A stretch of DNA of 64,000 bases from Microbacterium luteolum (GCF_039533965.1 NZ_BAAAUN010000001.1:3074950-3138949), one strand, 5' to 3'; shown: positions 34,385-42,737, numbered from the stretch's first letter. Numbers and translations: made by a program. Notes: generated by a model from the letters alone, not told the origin.

Positions 34385-35218
34385 ATGAGCACACTGGCAG
34401 GCAAGACCATCCTGATGTCGGGCGGAAGCCGCGGCATCGGCCTCGCGATCGCGCTGCGTGCGGCGCGAGACGGCGCGAACATCGCGATGCTGGCGAAGAC
34501 CGACACCCCGCATCCGAAGCTCGAGGGCACCGTCCACTCGGCCGCAGAGCAGATCCGGGCCGCGGGCGGTCAGGCGTTGCCGATCGTCGGCGACGTGCGC
34601 GACGACGACGACATCACCGAGGCCGTCCTGAAGACGCAGGGCGAGTTCGGCGGCATCGACATCGTGATCAACAACGCCAGCGTGATCGACCTGTCGCGCT
34701 CGCTCGAGCTCGGCGCCAAGAAGTACGACCTCATGCAGGACGTCAACGTGCGCGGAACGTTCATGCTCTCGCGTGCCGCTGTCCCGATCCTCAAGGATGC
34801 CGAGAACCCGCACATCCTGTCGCTCTCGCCGCCCCTGAACCCGACGCCGAAGTGGCTCGGCGCGCACACCGGGTACACGCTCGCGAAGTTCGGCATGACG
34901 ATGGTGACGCTCGGCCTCGCCGCGGAGTTCGCGCGCGACGGCATCGCCGCCAACACGCTCTGGCCGCGCACGACGATCGCGACCGCCGCGGTGCAGAACC
35001 TCCTCGGGGGCGACAAGGTCATGGCGGCGAGCCGCACAGCCGATGTCTACGCGGATGCCGCCTACGCGGTGCTGCTCAAGCCCGCCGCGTCGTACACCGG
35101 GCAGACGCTCATCGTCGAGGATGTGCTCGAGGCGGACGGCGTGACCGACTTCTCGGGCTACGCCGCGATCCCGGGGACGCCCGACTCGGCGCTGTTCCCG
35201 GACATCTTCCTCGACTGA
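34385..35218 (+). CDS. SDR family NAD(P)-dependent oxidoreductase (HSDL2-like)
   Basis: 277 residues. MSGGSRGIGLAIALRAARDG is the nucleotide motif, and IAMLAKTDTPHPKLEGTVHS with PKLEGT is characteristic of hydroxysteroid-dehydrogenase-like protein 2 relatives. Catalysis uses LSPPLNP, then YTLAK (YxxxK). No C-terminal SCP2 lipid domain is present. The substrate is unknown. The ATG follows GAGAAGGAACGAC. It is co-oriented with the SDR at 33522 and both may act on acyl-CoA or lipid substrates (inference). Confidence 0.88.
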   Translation: MSTLAGKTILMSGGSRGIGLAIALRAARDGANIAMLAKTDTPHPKLEGTVHSAAEQIRAAGGQALPIVGDVRDDDDITEAVLKTQGEFGGIDIVINNASVIDLSRSLELGAKKYDLMQDVNVRGTFMLSRAAVPILKDAENPHILSLSPPLNPTPKWLGAHTGYTLAKFGMTMVTLGLAAEFARDGIAANTLWPRTTIATAAVQNLLGGDKVMAASRTADVYADAAYAVLLKPAASYTGQTLIVEDVLEADGVTDFSGYAAIPGTPDSALFPDIFLD

Positions 35219-35232
35219 GGGAGCTCAGCACG

Positions 35233-35254
35233 CTTCGACAGGCTCAGCGACCCA
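35233..35254 (+). repeat. Dispersed repeat copy (intergenic cluster 1 of 3)
   Basis: CTTCGACAGGCTCAGCGACC continuing CA, direct orientation, 14 nt after the SDR stop codon. Confidence 0.8.
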
Positions 35255-35271
35255 ACTATGGGTGCCGCGCG

Positions 35272-35293
35272 CTTCGACGGGCTCAGCGACCCC
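35272..35293 (+). repeat. Dispersed repeat copy (intergenic cluster 2 of 3)
   Basis: CTTCGACGGGCTCAGCGACC continuing CC, direct orientation, 39 bp after the previous copy. Confidence 0.8.
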
Positions 35294-35299
35294 GGCGGA

Positions 35300-35323
35300 T
35301 GGGTCCCTGAGCTTGTCGAAGGG
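35300..35323 (-). repeat. Dispersed repeat copy (intergenic cluster 3 of 3)
   Basis: TGGGTCCCTGAGCTTGTCGA continuing AGGG, inverted relative to the two preceding copies, so the cluster can fold into a hairpin between convergent genes. Confidence 0.8.
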
Positions 35324-35343
35324 GCTCGTCCGACGCGCGCCCG

Positions 35344-36093
35344 TCAGAACAGCAGGTACACCGCACCCACGACGGTGAGCACGATCACGATGCGGTCGAA
35401 CAGGCGCTGGTCCATGCGCTTCGCGAGACGGATGCCGGCGAGGGCGCCGATCACGACCAGAGGCGCGAGCACAGCGTCCATCAGCAGCACGGGGACGTGG
35501 AACAGCCCGAGCCCGGCGAGGAACGGCACCTTCACCAGGTTGATGATGGCGAAGAACCAGGCCGAGGTGCCGAGGAAGACCTGCACGGGCGTGCGCGTGG
35601 CGAGGAAGTACATCGACATCACGGGCCCGCCCGCGTTGGCGACCATCGTGGTGAAGCCGCCCATCGTGCCGTAGACGCCGGAGAGCAGGATGCCGCCGGG
35701 CGCGGGTGCCGTGGCATCCGTCTTGTCCTGCCGCCACCGGCGCCACAGCGTCACGGCGATCATGAGCAGCAGGATCACGCCGATCGCGCGCCGGACGATC
35801 CCGTCGCCGGCGAGCGCCAGGAACGCGAAGCCGACCAGCAGCCCCGCGATGACGGCGGGTGCGAGGCGCAGCAGCGTCGGCCAGTGCGCATGACGGCGGT
35901 ACGCGATCAACGCGAACACGTCGCCGACCATGAGCAGGAGCAGCATCGCCGCCGTCGAGGTGCGGGCGGGCAGCACGGCGGCGAACAGGGCGATCGCCAG
36001 GATGTTGCCACCCGGGATCGCGGTCTTCGAGATGCCGATCGTGATGGCGGCGACGGCGAGCGCCGCCCATGCCCACGGATCGAGGTCGATCAT
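35344..36093 (-). CDS. TauE/SafE family sulfite exporter-like membrane protein
   Basis: 249 residues with seven to eight membrane helices and the two-fold TauE repeat: LAVAAITIGISKTAIPGGNI near the N-terminus and LLSGVYGTMGGFTTMVANAG in the middle. The family exports sulfite, sulfoacetate or other organic anions; no substrate can be assigned. The start overlaps the end of the ankyrin lipoprotein gene by 4 nt, making it the third gene of an eda-ankyrin-TauE operon. Confidence 0.88.
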   Translation of the reverse strand: MIDLDPWAWAALAVAAITIGISKTAIPGGNILAIALFAAVLPARTSTAAMLLLLMVGDVFALIAYRRHAHWPTLLRLAPAVIAGLLVGFAFLALAGDGIVRRAIGVILLLMIAVTLWRRWRQDKTDATAPAPGGILLSGVYGTMGGFTTMVANAGGPVMSMYFLATRTPVQVFLGTSAWFFAIINLVKVPFLAGLGLFHVPVLLMDAVLAPLVVIGALAGIRLAKRMDQRLFDRIVIVLTVVGAVYLLF

Positions 36094-36788
36094 CGGTCGA
36101 GCTCGGCGACGATCGCGTCGTAGCCCCGGCTCGCGGCGAGCTCGCGGGGGAGGATGCCGTCGCCGTCCGGGATCGTCACGTCCGCGCCGCCGTCGATCAG
36201 CGCACGCACCACGTCGACGTACGCGCGCGACCCGTCGCCGAGCACGATCGCCTCGTGCAGGGCCGTCCAGTTCAGGTCGTTCACGTGGTCCGGGTCGACG
36301 CCCGCCTGCAGCAGCGTCCGGACGGTGGCGAGCAGACCGCGCTCGGATGCCGGAATCAGTGCCGTGCCGCCGAAGCGGTTCGTGCTCGTGAGGTCGGCGC
36401 CGTTGTCGAGGGTGAGGCGGAGGATCTCGTCGTGACCGCGAGCTCCCGCGTAGAGATAGGCGGAGTCCTGGATGTCGTCCTTCGCGTTCACGTCGGCGCC
36501 GGCCTCGATGAGAACCCGCGCGGCGTCGACGTTGTTCGCCTTCGTGGCGATCACGAGCGCCGTCATCCCGCTCTCGTCCCGCGCCTCGATGTCGGCGCCG
36601 GCATCGAGCGCCTTCGCGACGGCGTCGGCGTCGGCGGTGCCGGCGGCATCGAGCAGGTCACGGGTGGCATCGGGCACGGAGGACTCCTCGGAAGACGGCG
36701 GCGGATCAGCAGAGACGGTGCATGCCGTGGTGGTCAGTGCCATGCCGACCGCCATGGTCACCGCGAGCAGCATCCGTCTCTTCATCAT
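36090..36788 (-). CDS. Ankyrin-repeat lipoprotein
   Basis: 232 residues. A lipoprotein signal (MLLAVTMAVGMALTTTAC) places the lipidated Cys near residue 23, so the protein is anchored on the outer face of the membrane. Five to six ankyrin repeats follow, for example GMTALVIATKANNVDAARVL, then NRFGGTALIPASERGLLATV and NDLNWTALHEAI. Secreted ankyrin proteins usually bind other proteins. The gene overlaps eda upstream and tauE downstream by 4 nt each, suggesting co-translation with both. Confidence 0.88.
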   Translation of the reverse strand: MMKRRMLLAVTMAVGMALTTTACTVSADPPPSSEESSVPDATRDLLDAAGTADADAVAKALDAGADIEARDESGMTALVIATKANNVDAARVLIEAGADVNAKDDIQDSAYLYAGARGHDEILRLTLDNGADLTSTNRFGGTALIPASERGLLATVRTLLQAGVDPDHVNDLNWTALHEAIVLGDGSRAYVDVVRALIDGGADVTIPDGDGILPRELAASRGYDAIVAELDR

Positions 36789-37480
36789 TCTGGTATACCA
36801 AATGAAGCTGGATGCGCCCGAATGTGTATTCGGCGAGCTCGTCTGCCGCGCACGGCGGCGAGTGCTGCCGCGAACCGTGCCGCGCGCTGCTCGATGTCCG
36901 CCCAGTCGGATGCCGCGATCGACGCGCCGTTCGCCAGGTCGCCACCGGCTCCGACCGCCACCGCACCGGCGCCGAACCAGGCCGCGAGGTTGTCAGGGCT
37001 CACGCCGCCGGTGGGCATGAGTGGGGCGTCGGGGAACGGTCCGCGCAGGGCGCCGAGGTAGGAGGGGCCGCCGAGAGAGGCGGGGAAGATCTTGACGACA
37101 TCGACACCCAGCGCGAGTGCGCCCATCACCTCGGTCGGCGTCATCGCGCCGGTCATCACGACGCGGCCGGTGTCGAGCATCGCGCGCGTCAGGTCGGGGA
37201 GCGTGCCGGGGCTGACGAGGAACTCGGCTCCGGCGTCGGCGGCGAGGGTCGCCTGTTTCGGCGTGGTCACGGTGCCGGCGCCGATGTAGGCGGCATCGCC
37301 ATGGCGGGCGATGAGCTCGCGGATCACGGCCGGCGCTTCGGGCGTCGAGAACGTCACCTCGATGCCGGTGACGCCGCCGCGGATGATCGCCTCGGACGCC
37401 TCCAGTGCGAGCTCGGGGGAGGGAGCGCGGAGCACGGCGAGGATGCCGGTGGTGCGGGCGCGGTCGAGACGGTCGGGCAT
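36785..37480 (-). CDS. eda: 2-dehydro-3-deoxy-phosphogluconate (KDPG) aldolase family
   Basis: 231-residue class I aldolase cleaving KDPG (or a related 2-keto-3-deoxy-6-phospho sugar acid) to pyruvate and glyceraldehyde-3-phosphate. The catalytic Glu is in GIEVTFSTPEAP, the Schiff-base Lys in VDVVKIFPASLGG, and MPTGGVSPDN binds phosphate. A C-terminal Arg-rich tail (RGRRARRIHIRAHPASF) is unusual. The start at 37480 follows GAGGAGAACCG. An operator-like TGTAATGACA lies 48 nt upstream, shared with the rbsK/aldolase region. No KDG kinase or dehydratase is adjacent. Confidence 0.9.
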   Translation of the reverse strand: MPDRLDRARTTGILAVLRAPSPELALEASEAIIRGGVTGIEVTFSTPEAPAVIRELIARHGDAAYIGAGTVTTPKQATLAADAGAEFLVSPGTLPDLTRAMLDTGRVVMTGAMTPTEVMGALALGVDVVKIFPASLGGPSYLGALRGPFPDAPLMPTGGVSPDNLAAWFGAGAVAVGAGGDLANGASIAASDWADIEQRAARFAAALAAVRGRRARRIHIRAHPASFGIPE

Positions 37481-37527
37481 CGGTTCTCCTCGGGGGTGGG
37501 TTGTGCCCATTCTCGCGGACGCGGACC

Positions 37528-37537
37528 TGTAATGACA
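37528..37537. promoter_or_regulatory. Candidate GntR (HutC-type) site upstream of eda
   Basis: TGTAATGACA, preceded by ACC, matches the core of the palindrome between rbsK and the transaldolase-like gene. On the minus strand it overlaps TTGTCA, a possible -35 of eda. Confidence 0.5.
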
Positions 37538-37544
37538 AGCCGGG

Positions 37545-38105
37545 TCAGTGGGTGCGGCCGGGGATCCAGGCGTCGATCAGGAGCTTGGACTCCTTGAGGC
37601 CCAGGCCGGTGTGCTCGCGGAGCACCTTGATCGCGTTGATCCGCTGATCGCCGGCGACCAGCCGGTCGATCTCGGAGACGGCGGATGCCGGCAGCGACGC
37701 GCGGACCGAGGAGGGTGTGTGCGAGGTCGGGGTGATCGAGGTGTACGCCGCCGCCGCATTCGAACGGGCGGCGAGGTGCGGGGCCGTCGTGCTGATGGAC
37801 CAGTGCTCGACACGGTCCTTCGCCTCTTTCAGGCCGACGCCGGTGGCGTCGCGGAACATCTTGATGGCGTGGATCTTCTGACCGGCCGCGATGAGCCGGT
37901 CGATCTCGGCGACCACCTGCGGCGTGAGGCCCGAGGCGGTCGTGGCCGCGGACGAGGCCGGCAGCGAGCGGGCGGTCGTCGGCGAGGGCGTGAACACCTG
38001 CGGCTCGGGGAGCTTCGGGCGCATGCCCCGGAGCGCGGCGGAGACGATCACCACGATCACGACGAGGGCGGCGACGAGCCCGATGATCCAGATGATGATG
38101 TCCAT
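37545..38105 (-). CDS. Membrane-anchored protein with two ribosomal L7/L12 C-terminal-like domains
   Basis: 186 residues. An N-terminal membrane helix ([20 protein letters not shown]) and a Pro/Thr/Ser linker precede two copies of an L7/L12 CTD-like motif: [20 protein letters not shown] (about 93-112) and [20 protein letters not shown] (about 152-171). In ribosomal L12 this helix-loop-helix binds translation factors. Here the domain is not ribosomal and is tethered to the membrane, so function is unknown. A leaderless TAGACT lies 6 nt before the ATG, and the gene is divergent from rlmN with 71 bp between. Confidence 0.82.
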   Translation of the reverse strand: MDIIIWIIGLVAALVVIVVIVSAALRGMRPKLPEPQVFTPSPTTARSLPASSAATTASGLTPQVVAEIDRLIAAGQKIHAIKMFRDATGVGLKEAKDRVEHWSISTTAPHLAARSNAAAAYTSITPTSHTPSSVRASLPASAVSEIDRLVAGDQRINAIKVLREHTGLGLKESKLLIDAWIPGRTH

Positions 38106-38111
38106 GGGGTC

Positions 38112-38117
38112 AGTCTA
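38112..38117 (-). promoter_or_regulatory. Leaderless -10 box TAGACT of the L7/L12-like gene
   Basis: On the minus strand TAGACT is followed by GACCCC and the ATG at 38105. Confidence 0.5.
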
Positions 38118-38163
38118 TGGAGGCCCCGGCCCGCGCCCCAGGGCCTTCCCACCCACCACCGCG

Positions 38164-38169
38164 TACCCT
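38164..38169 (+). promoter_or_regulatory. Leaderless-type -10 box TACCCT of rlmN
   Basis: TACCCT lies 7 nt (GGAAGGT) before the ATG at 38177; GGAAGG could also act as a ribosome-binding site if transcription starts further upstream. Confidence 0.4.
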
Positions 38170-38176
38170 GGAAGGT

Positions 38177-39478
38177 ATGACCGAGAACCCCCGCACGCGC
38201 GAGACGCGCCCCGCAGCATCCGCGTCCGCCCCCGAGGGTCGACCCGCTCAGGGCAAGGTCCGCTCGACGAAGCCTGCCCAGGTGCGTCCGGCGACCGAGG
38301 GCTGGACGCAGCAGAAGGATGCCGAGGGGCGTCCGCTCCTGCAGTTCGCGAGCCCGAAGCGGGGCAAGCCGCCTGTGCACCTCGCCGACCTCACGCCCGC
38401 TGAGCGCGTCGAGAAGGTCAAGGAGCTCGGACTCCCCGGCTTCCGGGCGAAGCAGCTCTCCACCCACTACTTCCGGCACTACACGTCGGATCCCGAGCAG
38501 ATGACCGACCTTCCGGCTGACACCCGGGAGCAGCTCGTCGCCGGGATGCTGCCGCCGCTGCTCACCGAGGTGCGCCGGCTCGAGACCGACCGCGGCGACA
38601 CGATCAAGTTCCTCTGGCGACTGCACGACGGCGCGCTCGTCGAGTCCGTGCTGATGCGCTACCCCGGCCGGATCACGCTCTGCGTGTCGAGCCAGGCCGG
38701 CTGCGGCATGAACTGCCCGTTCTGCGCGACCGGGCAGGCAGGCCTGACCCGCAACATGTCGACCGCCGAGATCATCGAGCAGATCGTGCGCGCGAACCGC
38801 CTCATCGCCGAGGGCGGCCTCGGCGGCAAGAAGGCCGACGACCACAGCATGGAGCGCGTCTCGAACATCGTCTTCATGGGCATGGGCGAGCCGCTGGCCA
38901 ACTACAAGCGCGTCATGGATGCCGTGCGGTCGATGGTCGCCCCGCAGCCCGACGGCCTCGGCATGAGCGCCCGCGGCATCACCGTGTCGACGGTCGGACT
39001 CGTCCCGGCGATCAAGAAGCTCTCAGACGAAGGCATCCCGGTGACCTTCGCGCTCTCGCTGCACGCCCCCGACGACCACCTGCGCGACGAGCTCATCCCG
39101 GTGAACTCGAAGTGGAAGGTCGACGAGGCGCTCGACGCGGCCTACGAGTACTACGAGAAGACCGGACGCCGCGTCTCGATCGAGTACGCGCTCATCAAGG
39201 ACATGAACGATCACGCGTGGCGCGCCGATCTCCTCGCCGAGAAGCTCAACCAGCGCGGACGCGGGTGGGTGCACGTGAACCCGATCCCGCTGAACCCGAC
39301 TCCCGGCTCGATCTGGACCGCATCCGAGAGAGACGTCACGAACGAGTTCGTGCGCCGCCTCAACGACGCCGGCATCCCGACGACCCTCCGCGACACCCGC
39401 GGCAAGGAGATCGACGGCGCCTGCGGCCAGCTGGTCGCGACGACCGAGGACGAAGCGGCCTCGGCCGCGATGGCCTGA
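38177..39478 (+). CDS. rlmN: 23S rRNA (A2503-C2)/tRNA methyltransferase RlmN
   Basis: Radical-SAM methyltransferase of 433 residues. The iron-sulfur CxxxCxxC motif is in [11 protein letters not shown] near residue 175-185. The second catalytic Cys is in EIDGACGQL near the C-terminus. [14 protein letters not shown] binds SAM, and [16 protein letters not shown] is family-specific. A 50-residue Ala/Pro/Arg-rich N-terminal extension precedes the usual start of homology. It is transcribed divergently from the L7/L12-like gene. Confidence 0.96.
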   Translation: MTENPRTRETRPAASASAPEGRPAQGKVRSTKPAQVRPATEGWTQQKDAEGRPLLQFASPKRGKPPVHLADLTPAERVEKVKELGLPGFRAKQLSTHYFRHYTSDPEQMTDLPADTREQLVAGMLPPLLTEVRRLETDRGDTIKFLWRLHDGALVESVLMRYPGRITLCVSSQAGCGMNCPFCATGQAGLTRNMSTAEIIEQIVRANRLIAEGGLGGKKADDHSMERVSNIVFMGMGEPLANYKRVMDAVRSMVAPQPDGLGMSARGITVSTVGLVPAIKKLSDEGIPVTFALSLHAPDDHLRDELIPVNSKWKVDEALDAAYEYYEKTGRRVSIEYALIKDMNDHAWRADLLAEKLNQRGRGWVHVNPIPLNPTPGSIWTASERDVTNEFVRRLNDAGIPTTLRDTRGKEIDGACGQLVATTEDEAASAAMA

Positions 39479-39483
39479 GGGCC

Positions 39484-40056
39484 TCAGTGCGCTGAGCGGC
39501 GGGCGTCGCGCGCGCCCAGGAGCTCGGCGCGTTCGAGCCAGCGGGTGACCTTGGCCTCGTTCGCATCCTTGACGCCCAGCATCCGGTGCGTGCGTACAGA
39601 GCGGATGCCGCACAGGCGCATCGTGTTGCGTGCGACATGCGTCTGCGCGGGGATGCCCGTCACAGGCGCGGCGTACCACGGGGTGTCCGCGAGCAGGAGC
39701 AGGCGGCCGCGACGTGCGGGAAGCAGCCCTTGCGGGAGTCCGAGCTTCGTGTAGCGGTACTCCTGCTGCGGGAGCAGGGCCCGATCGAAGAATCCCTTCA
39801 GAACGGCGGGCACCGAACCCCACCACAGGGGCGTGGTCACAACGACGGTGTGCGCCTCGCTCAGCGCCCGCTTGGCGTCGGCGAGGTCGGGCTCGAGCGT
39901 CATCCGCTCGCGGTACCCGAAGCGCAGATGCGGATCGAAGTCGAGGTCGCGAAGAGCGAGCACGCGGGCATCGCCGTGTCCTTCGGCGTAGCGCTGCGCG
40001 AGCGCGGCGGTCAGGGAGCGGGCGTCAGGGTGGCCGTCGATCACGAGAGCAGGCAT
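39484..40056 (-). CDS. Flavodoxin-fold NAD(P)H-dependent quinone/azoreductase-like protein
   Basis: 190 residues of the KefF/YwrO/NQO1-like family: ALVIDGHPDARSLTAALAQR at the N-terminus, PLWWGSVPAVLKGFFDRALL for FMN binding, and LLLADTPWYAAPVTGI. These enzymes reduce quinones or electrophiles with NAD(P)H. It is divergent from a TetR regulator over a 57-bp gap containing a large symmetrical operator, so it is the likely target of that repressor (inference). It converges on rlmN with 5 nt between stops. Confidence 0.87.
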   Translation of the reverse strand: MPALVIDGHPDARSLTAALAQRYAEGHGDARVLALRDLDFDPHLRFGYRERMTLEPDLADAKRALSEAHTVVVTTPLWWGSVPAVLKGFFDRALLPQQEYRYTKLGLPQGLLPARRGRLLLLADTPWYAAPVTGIPAQTHVARNTMRLCGIRSVRTHRMLGVKDANEAKVTRWLERAELLGARDARRSAH

Positions 40057-40064
40057 GGCTGGGT

Positions 40065-40109
40065 TCCTATCTGGACAGTGTCAAGCTGGTGGACACTGTC
40101 AAGATAGGA
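40065..40109. promoter_or_regulatory. 45-bp two-level palindromic TetR operator
   Basis: Inner arms GACAGTGTC (40074-40082) and GACACTGTC (40092-40100) are exact reverse complements with a 9-bp spacer. Outer arms TCCTATC (40065-40071) and GATAGGA (40103-40109) are also exact and share the same centre at 40087. It lies between the divergent reductase and TetR genes. Confidence 0.75.
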
Positions 40110-40113
40110 GAGA

Positions 40114-40701
40114 ATGTTGCTCATGTCAAGTTCGAAGGACGGCTACCACCACGGCGATCTCGCCCGCGCGCTCGAGGATGCCGCGATGCAGCTGCTGGAG
40201 CGCATGCCTGCCGCCGAGATCAGCCTGCGCGAGGTCGCGCGCGCCGCGAACGTCAGCCACAACGCGCCATATCACCACTTCGCCGATCGGCTCGGGCTGC
40301 TGAAGGCCATCGCCGAGCGCAGCATGGCCGACCTGCTCGAGCAGGTGCGGGCCGCCTCTGTCGCGGCAGACACTCCCCGCGGCCGGCTCATCGAGGGCGG
40401 TTCGGCGTACATCCGCTTCGCGGTGGAGCATCCGCACGCCTTCGACGCCGTCTACGATCCGACGGTGTGCGTCCCCGGATCGCCGACCGCCACCATGGCG
40501 CCGCTCATCCAGGGTCTCGAAGACGCGCTCGCCGAAGCGGCTTCCGCGGCCGGACTCGACACCCCCGCCGACGGGCTGGCGCTGTGGGGGCTGATCCACG
40601 GACTGGGCACCCTCGCCGCCGCCGGGCACTTCACCCTCGACGACGCCGTCGCCGCGCATGCCGCGACCGTCGACCGGCTCCTCGGAGAGCCGAACCTGTG
40701 A
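40114..40701 (+). CDS. TetR family transcriptional repressor
   Basis: 195 residues: N-terminal HTH with LEDAAMQLLERMPAAEISLR then EVARAANVSHNAPYHHFADR as the recognition helix. The ligand-binding half follows (AFDAVYDPTVCVPGSPTATM; LALWGLIHGLGTLAAAGHF) and matches the TetR_C_13-type subgroup. The ATG at 40114 follows ATAGGAGAGA; an in-frame ATG at 40123 is a possible alternative. The 45-bp operator immediately upstream predicts autoregulation and control of the quinone reductase. Confidence 0.9.
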   Translation: MLLMSSSKDGYHHGDLARALEDAAMQLLERMPAAEISLREVARAANVSHNAPYHHFADRLGLLKAIAERSMADLLEQVRAASVAADTPRGRLIEGGSAYIRFAVEHPHAFDAVYDPTVCVPGSPTATMAPLIQGLEDALAEAASAAGLDTPADGLALWGLIHGLGTLAAAGHFTLDDAVAAHAATVDRLLGEPNL

Positions 40702-40745
40702 GTCGTTCAAAGCCTTCTTCCACGGGATGCACAGGCGACCTTTCG

Positions 40746-40751
40746 TAGATT
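40746..40751 (+). promoter_or_regulatory. Leaderless -10 box TAGATT of the DUF4407 gene
   Basis: TAGATT is followed by GTCGGG and the ATG at 40758. Confidence 0.5.
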
Positions 40752-40757
40752 GTCGGG

Positions 40758-42368
40758 ATGCCCTATTCCGCCCATCGACCGGGTCGCTACGACTCGCAGG
40801 GTCGGATCATCCTCGACAGCGACCCGAACGCTGAGACGGACGACTTCGACTTCCTGCGCGAGTTCGAGCCCACCGGCACCGACGACGTCACCCGCGAGGT
40901 GCCCGTCACCGCGCCCTCGGAGGAGACGCCCGAGCAGTCGGAGCCCGCTCCGAAGCTGGCGCGCAAGCCCCGGGTCCGCAAGCCGCGCCGCGTGCGCACG
41001 CCCGGTTCCCGTGCCAGGACACTCGCGATCCTCGGTGGTGCGGAGGGCGAGATCCTCGATCGCGTCCCCGGCGAGACCCCGCGCTTCGTGCAGATGTTCT
41101 TCGTCCTCGCCGGGACCGCGCTGGTCTCGGCGATCTCCATGCTGTTCGCGCTGACCACCGGGGTGCAGGCGGCGATGTGGCTGGCCGTCCCGCTCGCGCT
41201 CGTGTGGGCGCTCATCATCTTCAACCTCGACCGGTTCCTGACCTCGACCATGGCGTCGACCCGGAACGTCTGGAAGCTCATCGGCCTCGCGATCCCGCGA
41301 GTGATCATGGCCGCGATCATCGGCTTCGTGGTCGCCGAGCCGCTGGTGCTGCAGATCTTCCACAACGACATCGCGCGCGAGGTCGCCTCGACCAACATCA
41401 CGCAGTCGCAGTCCGACCAGGAGGCCCTCGAGTCGGGTCCGGAGAAGATCGCTCTGGATGCTGCATCCGACCGGGTCGCCGAGCTGGAGAACCAGGCGGC
41501 GACGGGCATCGTCGCCGGCACGGACGCGTCGTCGGCGACCGAATCCGCCGCGCAGGCGACGGTCGACGACCTCACCGCCAAGATGACCGCGCAGCAGGCG
41601 GTCATCGACCAGGCCCGCATCCTGTACCAGTGCGAGCTCACCGGCGAGGGCGCGGGCACGGTCCCCGGCTGCACCGGGGTCAACGGCGAGGGCGCGAGCT
41701 CGGATGCCGCCGAGGCGCAGCTCGCCGAGGCGCAGCAGACCTACGACGCCCTGGCTGCGCAGCTGCGCACCGCGAACGACGAGCTCGCCGCCGCGGGCAC
41801 CTCCGCCAAGGAGAACACGTCGGCGTCGGAGTCGCAGAACCGCGAGCAGGCGCAGTCGCAGCTGCCCGGTGCGCGCGACACCTATGACCAGGCTCTCGCC
41901 GCCTACAACGCGCGAGCGGATGCCGTGGCGCAGGGCAACGCGGGAGCGGTCGGCCTGCTGAGCCAGATCAGCGGACTCAACCGGCTGAGCGAGAAGGAGC
42001 CGACGATCCTGTGGGCGCACATCCTGATCGCGGCCCTGTTCTTCATGATCGAGCTGCTGCCCGTGCTGGTGAAGGTCCTGACGAGCTACGGCGACCCGAA
42101 CCTCTACGAGAAGGCCGCGGCCATCCGCAAGCAGGTCGCGCTCGACAAGGTGACGGCCGAGGGCTTCCGCGACCGCGCGGAGATCGTGACGACGCAGTCG
42201 CAGGGGATGCAGGCGGATGCCGCCGGCTCCGGCGAACCGCAGACGCGCGCGGAGCGCCGCGAGGCAGCGGAGGCGGCCGAGGCGCAGGAGCGCGAACTGG
42301 CCGAGAAGCGCGCGCAGGCGCAGACCCTCGAGGAGCAGGAGCAGCTCGTCCGACCGACCGTCGGCTGA
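40758..42368 (+). CDS. DUF4407 membrane protein with coiled-coil insert
   Basis: 536 residues. A charged cytoplasmic N-terminus of about 110 residues precedes two membrane helices (112-135, 140-160) and a third near 183-205. A 200-residue Gln/Ala/Glu-rich predicted coiled coil follows (DRVAELENQAATGIVAGTDA; EAQLAEAQQTYDALAAQLRT) with one Cys pair (CELT, GCTG). A fourth helix (ILWAHILIAALFFMIELLPV) and an acidic C-terminal helix (TRAERREAAEAAEAQEREL) close the protein. This is the DUF4407 layout, whose function is unknown. It is leaderless and has no operon partner. Confidence 0.85.
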   Translation: MPYSAHRPGRYDSQGRIILDSDPNAETDDFDFLREFEPTGTDDVTREVPVTAPSEETPEQSEPAPKLARKPRVRKPRRVRTPGSRARTLAILGGAEGEILDRVPGETPRFVQMFFVLAGTALVSAISMLFALTTGVQAAMWLAVPLALVWALIIFNLDRFLTSTMASTRNVWKLIGLAIPRVIMAAIIGFVVAEPLVLQIFHNDIAREVASTNITQSQSDQEALESGPEKIALDAASDRVAELENQAATGIVAGTDASSATESAAQATVDDLTAKMTAQQAVIDQARILYQCELTGEGAGTVPGCTGVNGEGASSDAAEAQLAEAQQTYDALAAQLRTANDELAAAGTSAKENTSASESQNREQAQSQLPGARDTYDQALAAYNARADAVAQGNAGAVGLLSQISGLNRLSEKEPTILWAHILIAALFFMIELLPVLVKVLTSYGDPNLYEKAAAIRKQVALDKVTAEGFRDRAEIVTTQSQGMQADAAGSGEPQTRAERREAAEAAEAQERELAEKRAQAQTLEEQEQLVRPTVG

Positions 42369-42397
42369 TTCGGGAGCTCCGGCAGGCCGGCGGGCGC

Positions 42398-42718
42398 TCA
42401 GGCGAGCTGGAGAAGATGCTCCGGCGAGGACGAGTCCGTGGGCTCCGGGGCGGCGCATGCGAGTTCACGGATGCGGATGTCGCGGATCGTCGGATCGCCG
42501 ATCACCGCGTCGGCGATGGATCGGATCAGCGCGACGGTCGAGGGGCTCCCCGTCCAGCGTGCGCCGGTGAGCTCTGCTTCGATCCGGGCGAGCGGGAGCC
42601 GCAGCGCCGGATCGTGCTGACGGGCGTCATCGCTGAGCCATTCGACGAGCGCGTCGATGGTCCAATCGGGGTCGATTGGACCGATATCCGGTGACCTGGT
42701 GGCGAAGAACGTGTCCAT
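42398..42718 (-). CDS. Small hypothetical protein
   Basis: About 106 residues if started at MDTFFATRSPD (42718); no known domain. It contains DWTIDALVEWLSDDARQHDP and TVALIRSIADAVIGDPTIRD, helical and acidic, with no membrane segment. Codon use fits the surrounding genes. The candidate MocR operator at 42659-42682 lies inside its 5' coding end, so a later start is possible. It is divergent from the MocR gene and may be its target; equally it may be unrelated. Confidence 0.5.
   Translation of the reverse strand: MDTFFATRSPDIGPIDPDWTIDALVEWLSDDARQHDPALRLPLARIEAELTGARWTGSPSTVALIRSIADAVIGDPTIRDIRIRELACAAPEPTDSSSPEHLLQLA
42659..42682. promoter_or_regulatory. Candidate MocR operator
   Basis: GGTCCAATC and GATTGGACC are exact reverse-complement 9-bp arms with a 6-bp spacer, 56 bp upstream of the MocR ATG. 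A related TTGGTCC at 42718-42724 lies closer to the gene, giving the multi-site arrangement expected for MocR/PdxR-type activators. Confidence 0.55.
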
Positions 42719-42737
42719 TGGTCCAGAATCGGGTCTC

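Noticed and set aside
36789..36798. TGGTATACCA palindrome before the ankyrin lipoprotein gene as a GntR operator
   Set aside because: It lies in the last codons of eda (FGIPE) with overlapping genes downstream, so a promoter there is unlikely; probably coincidental.
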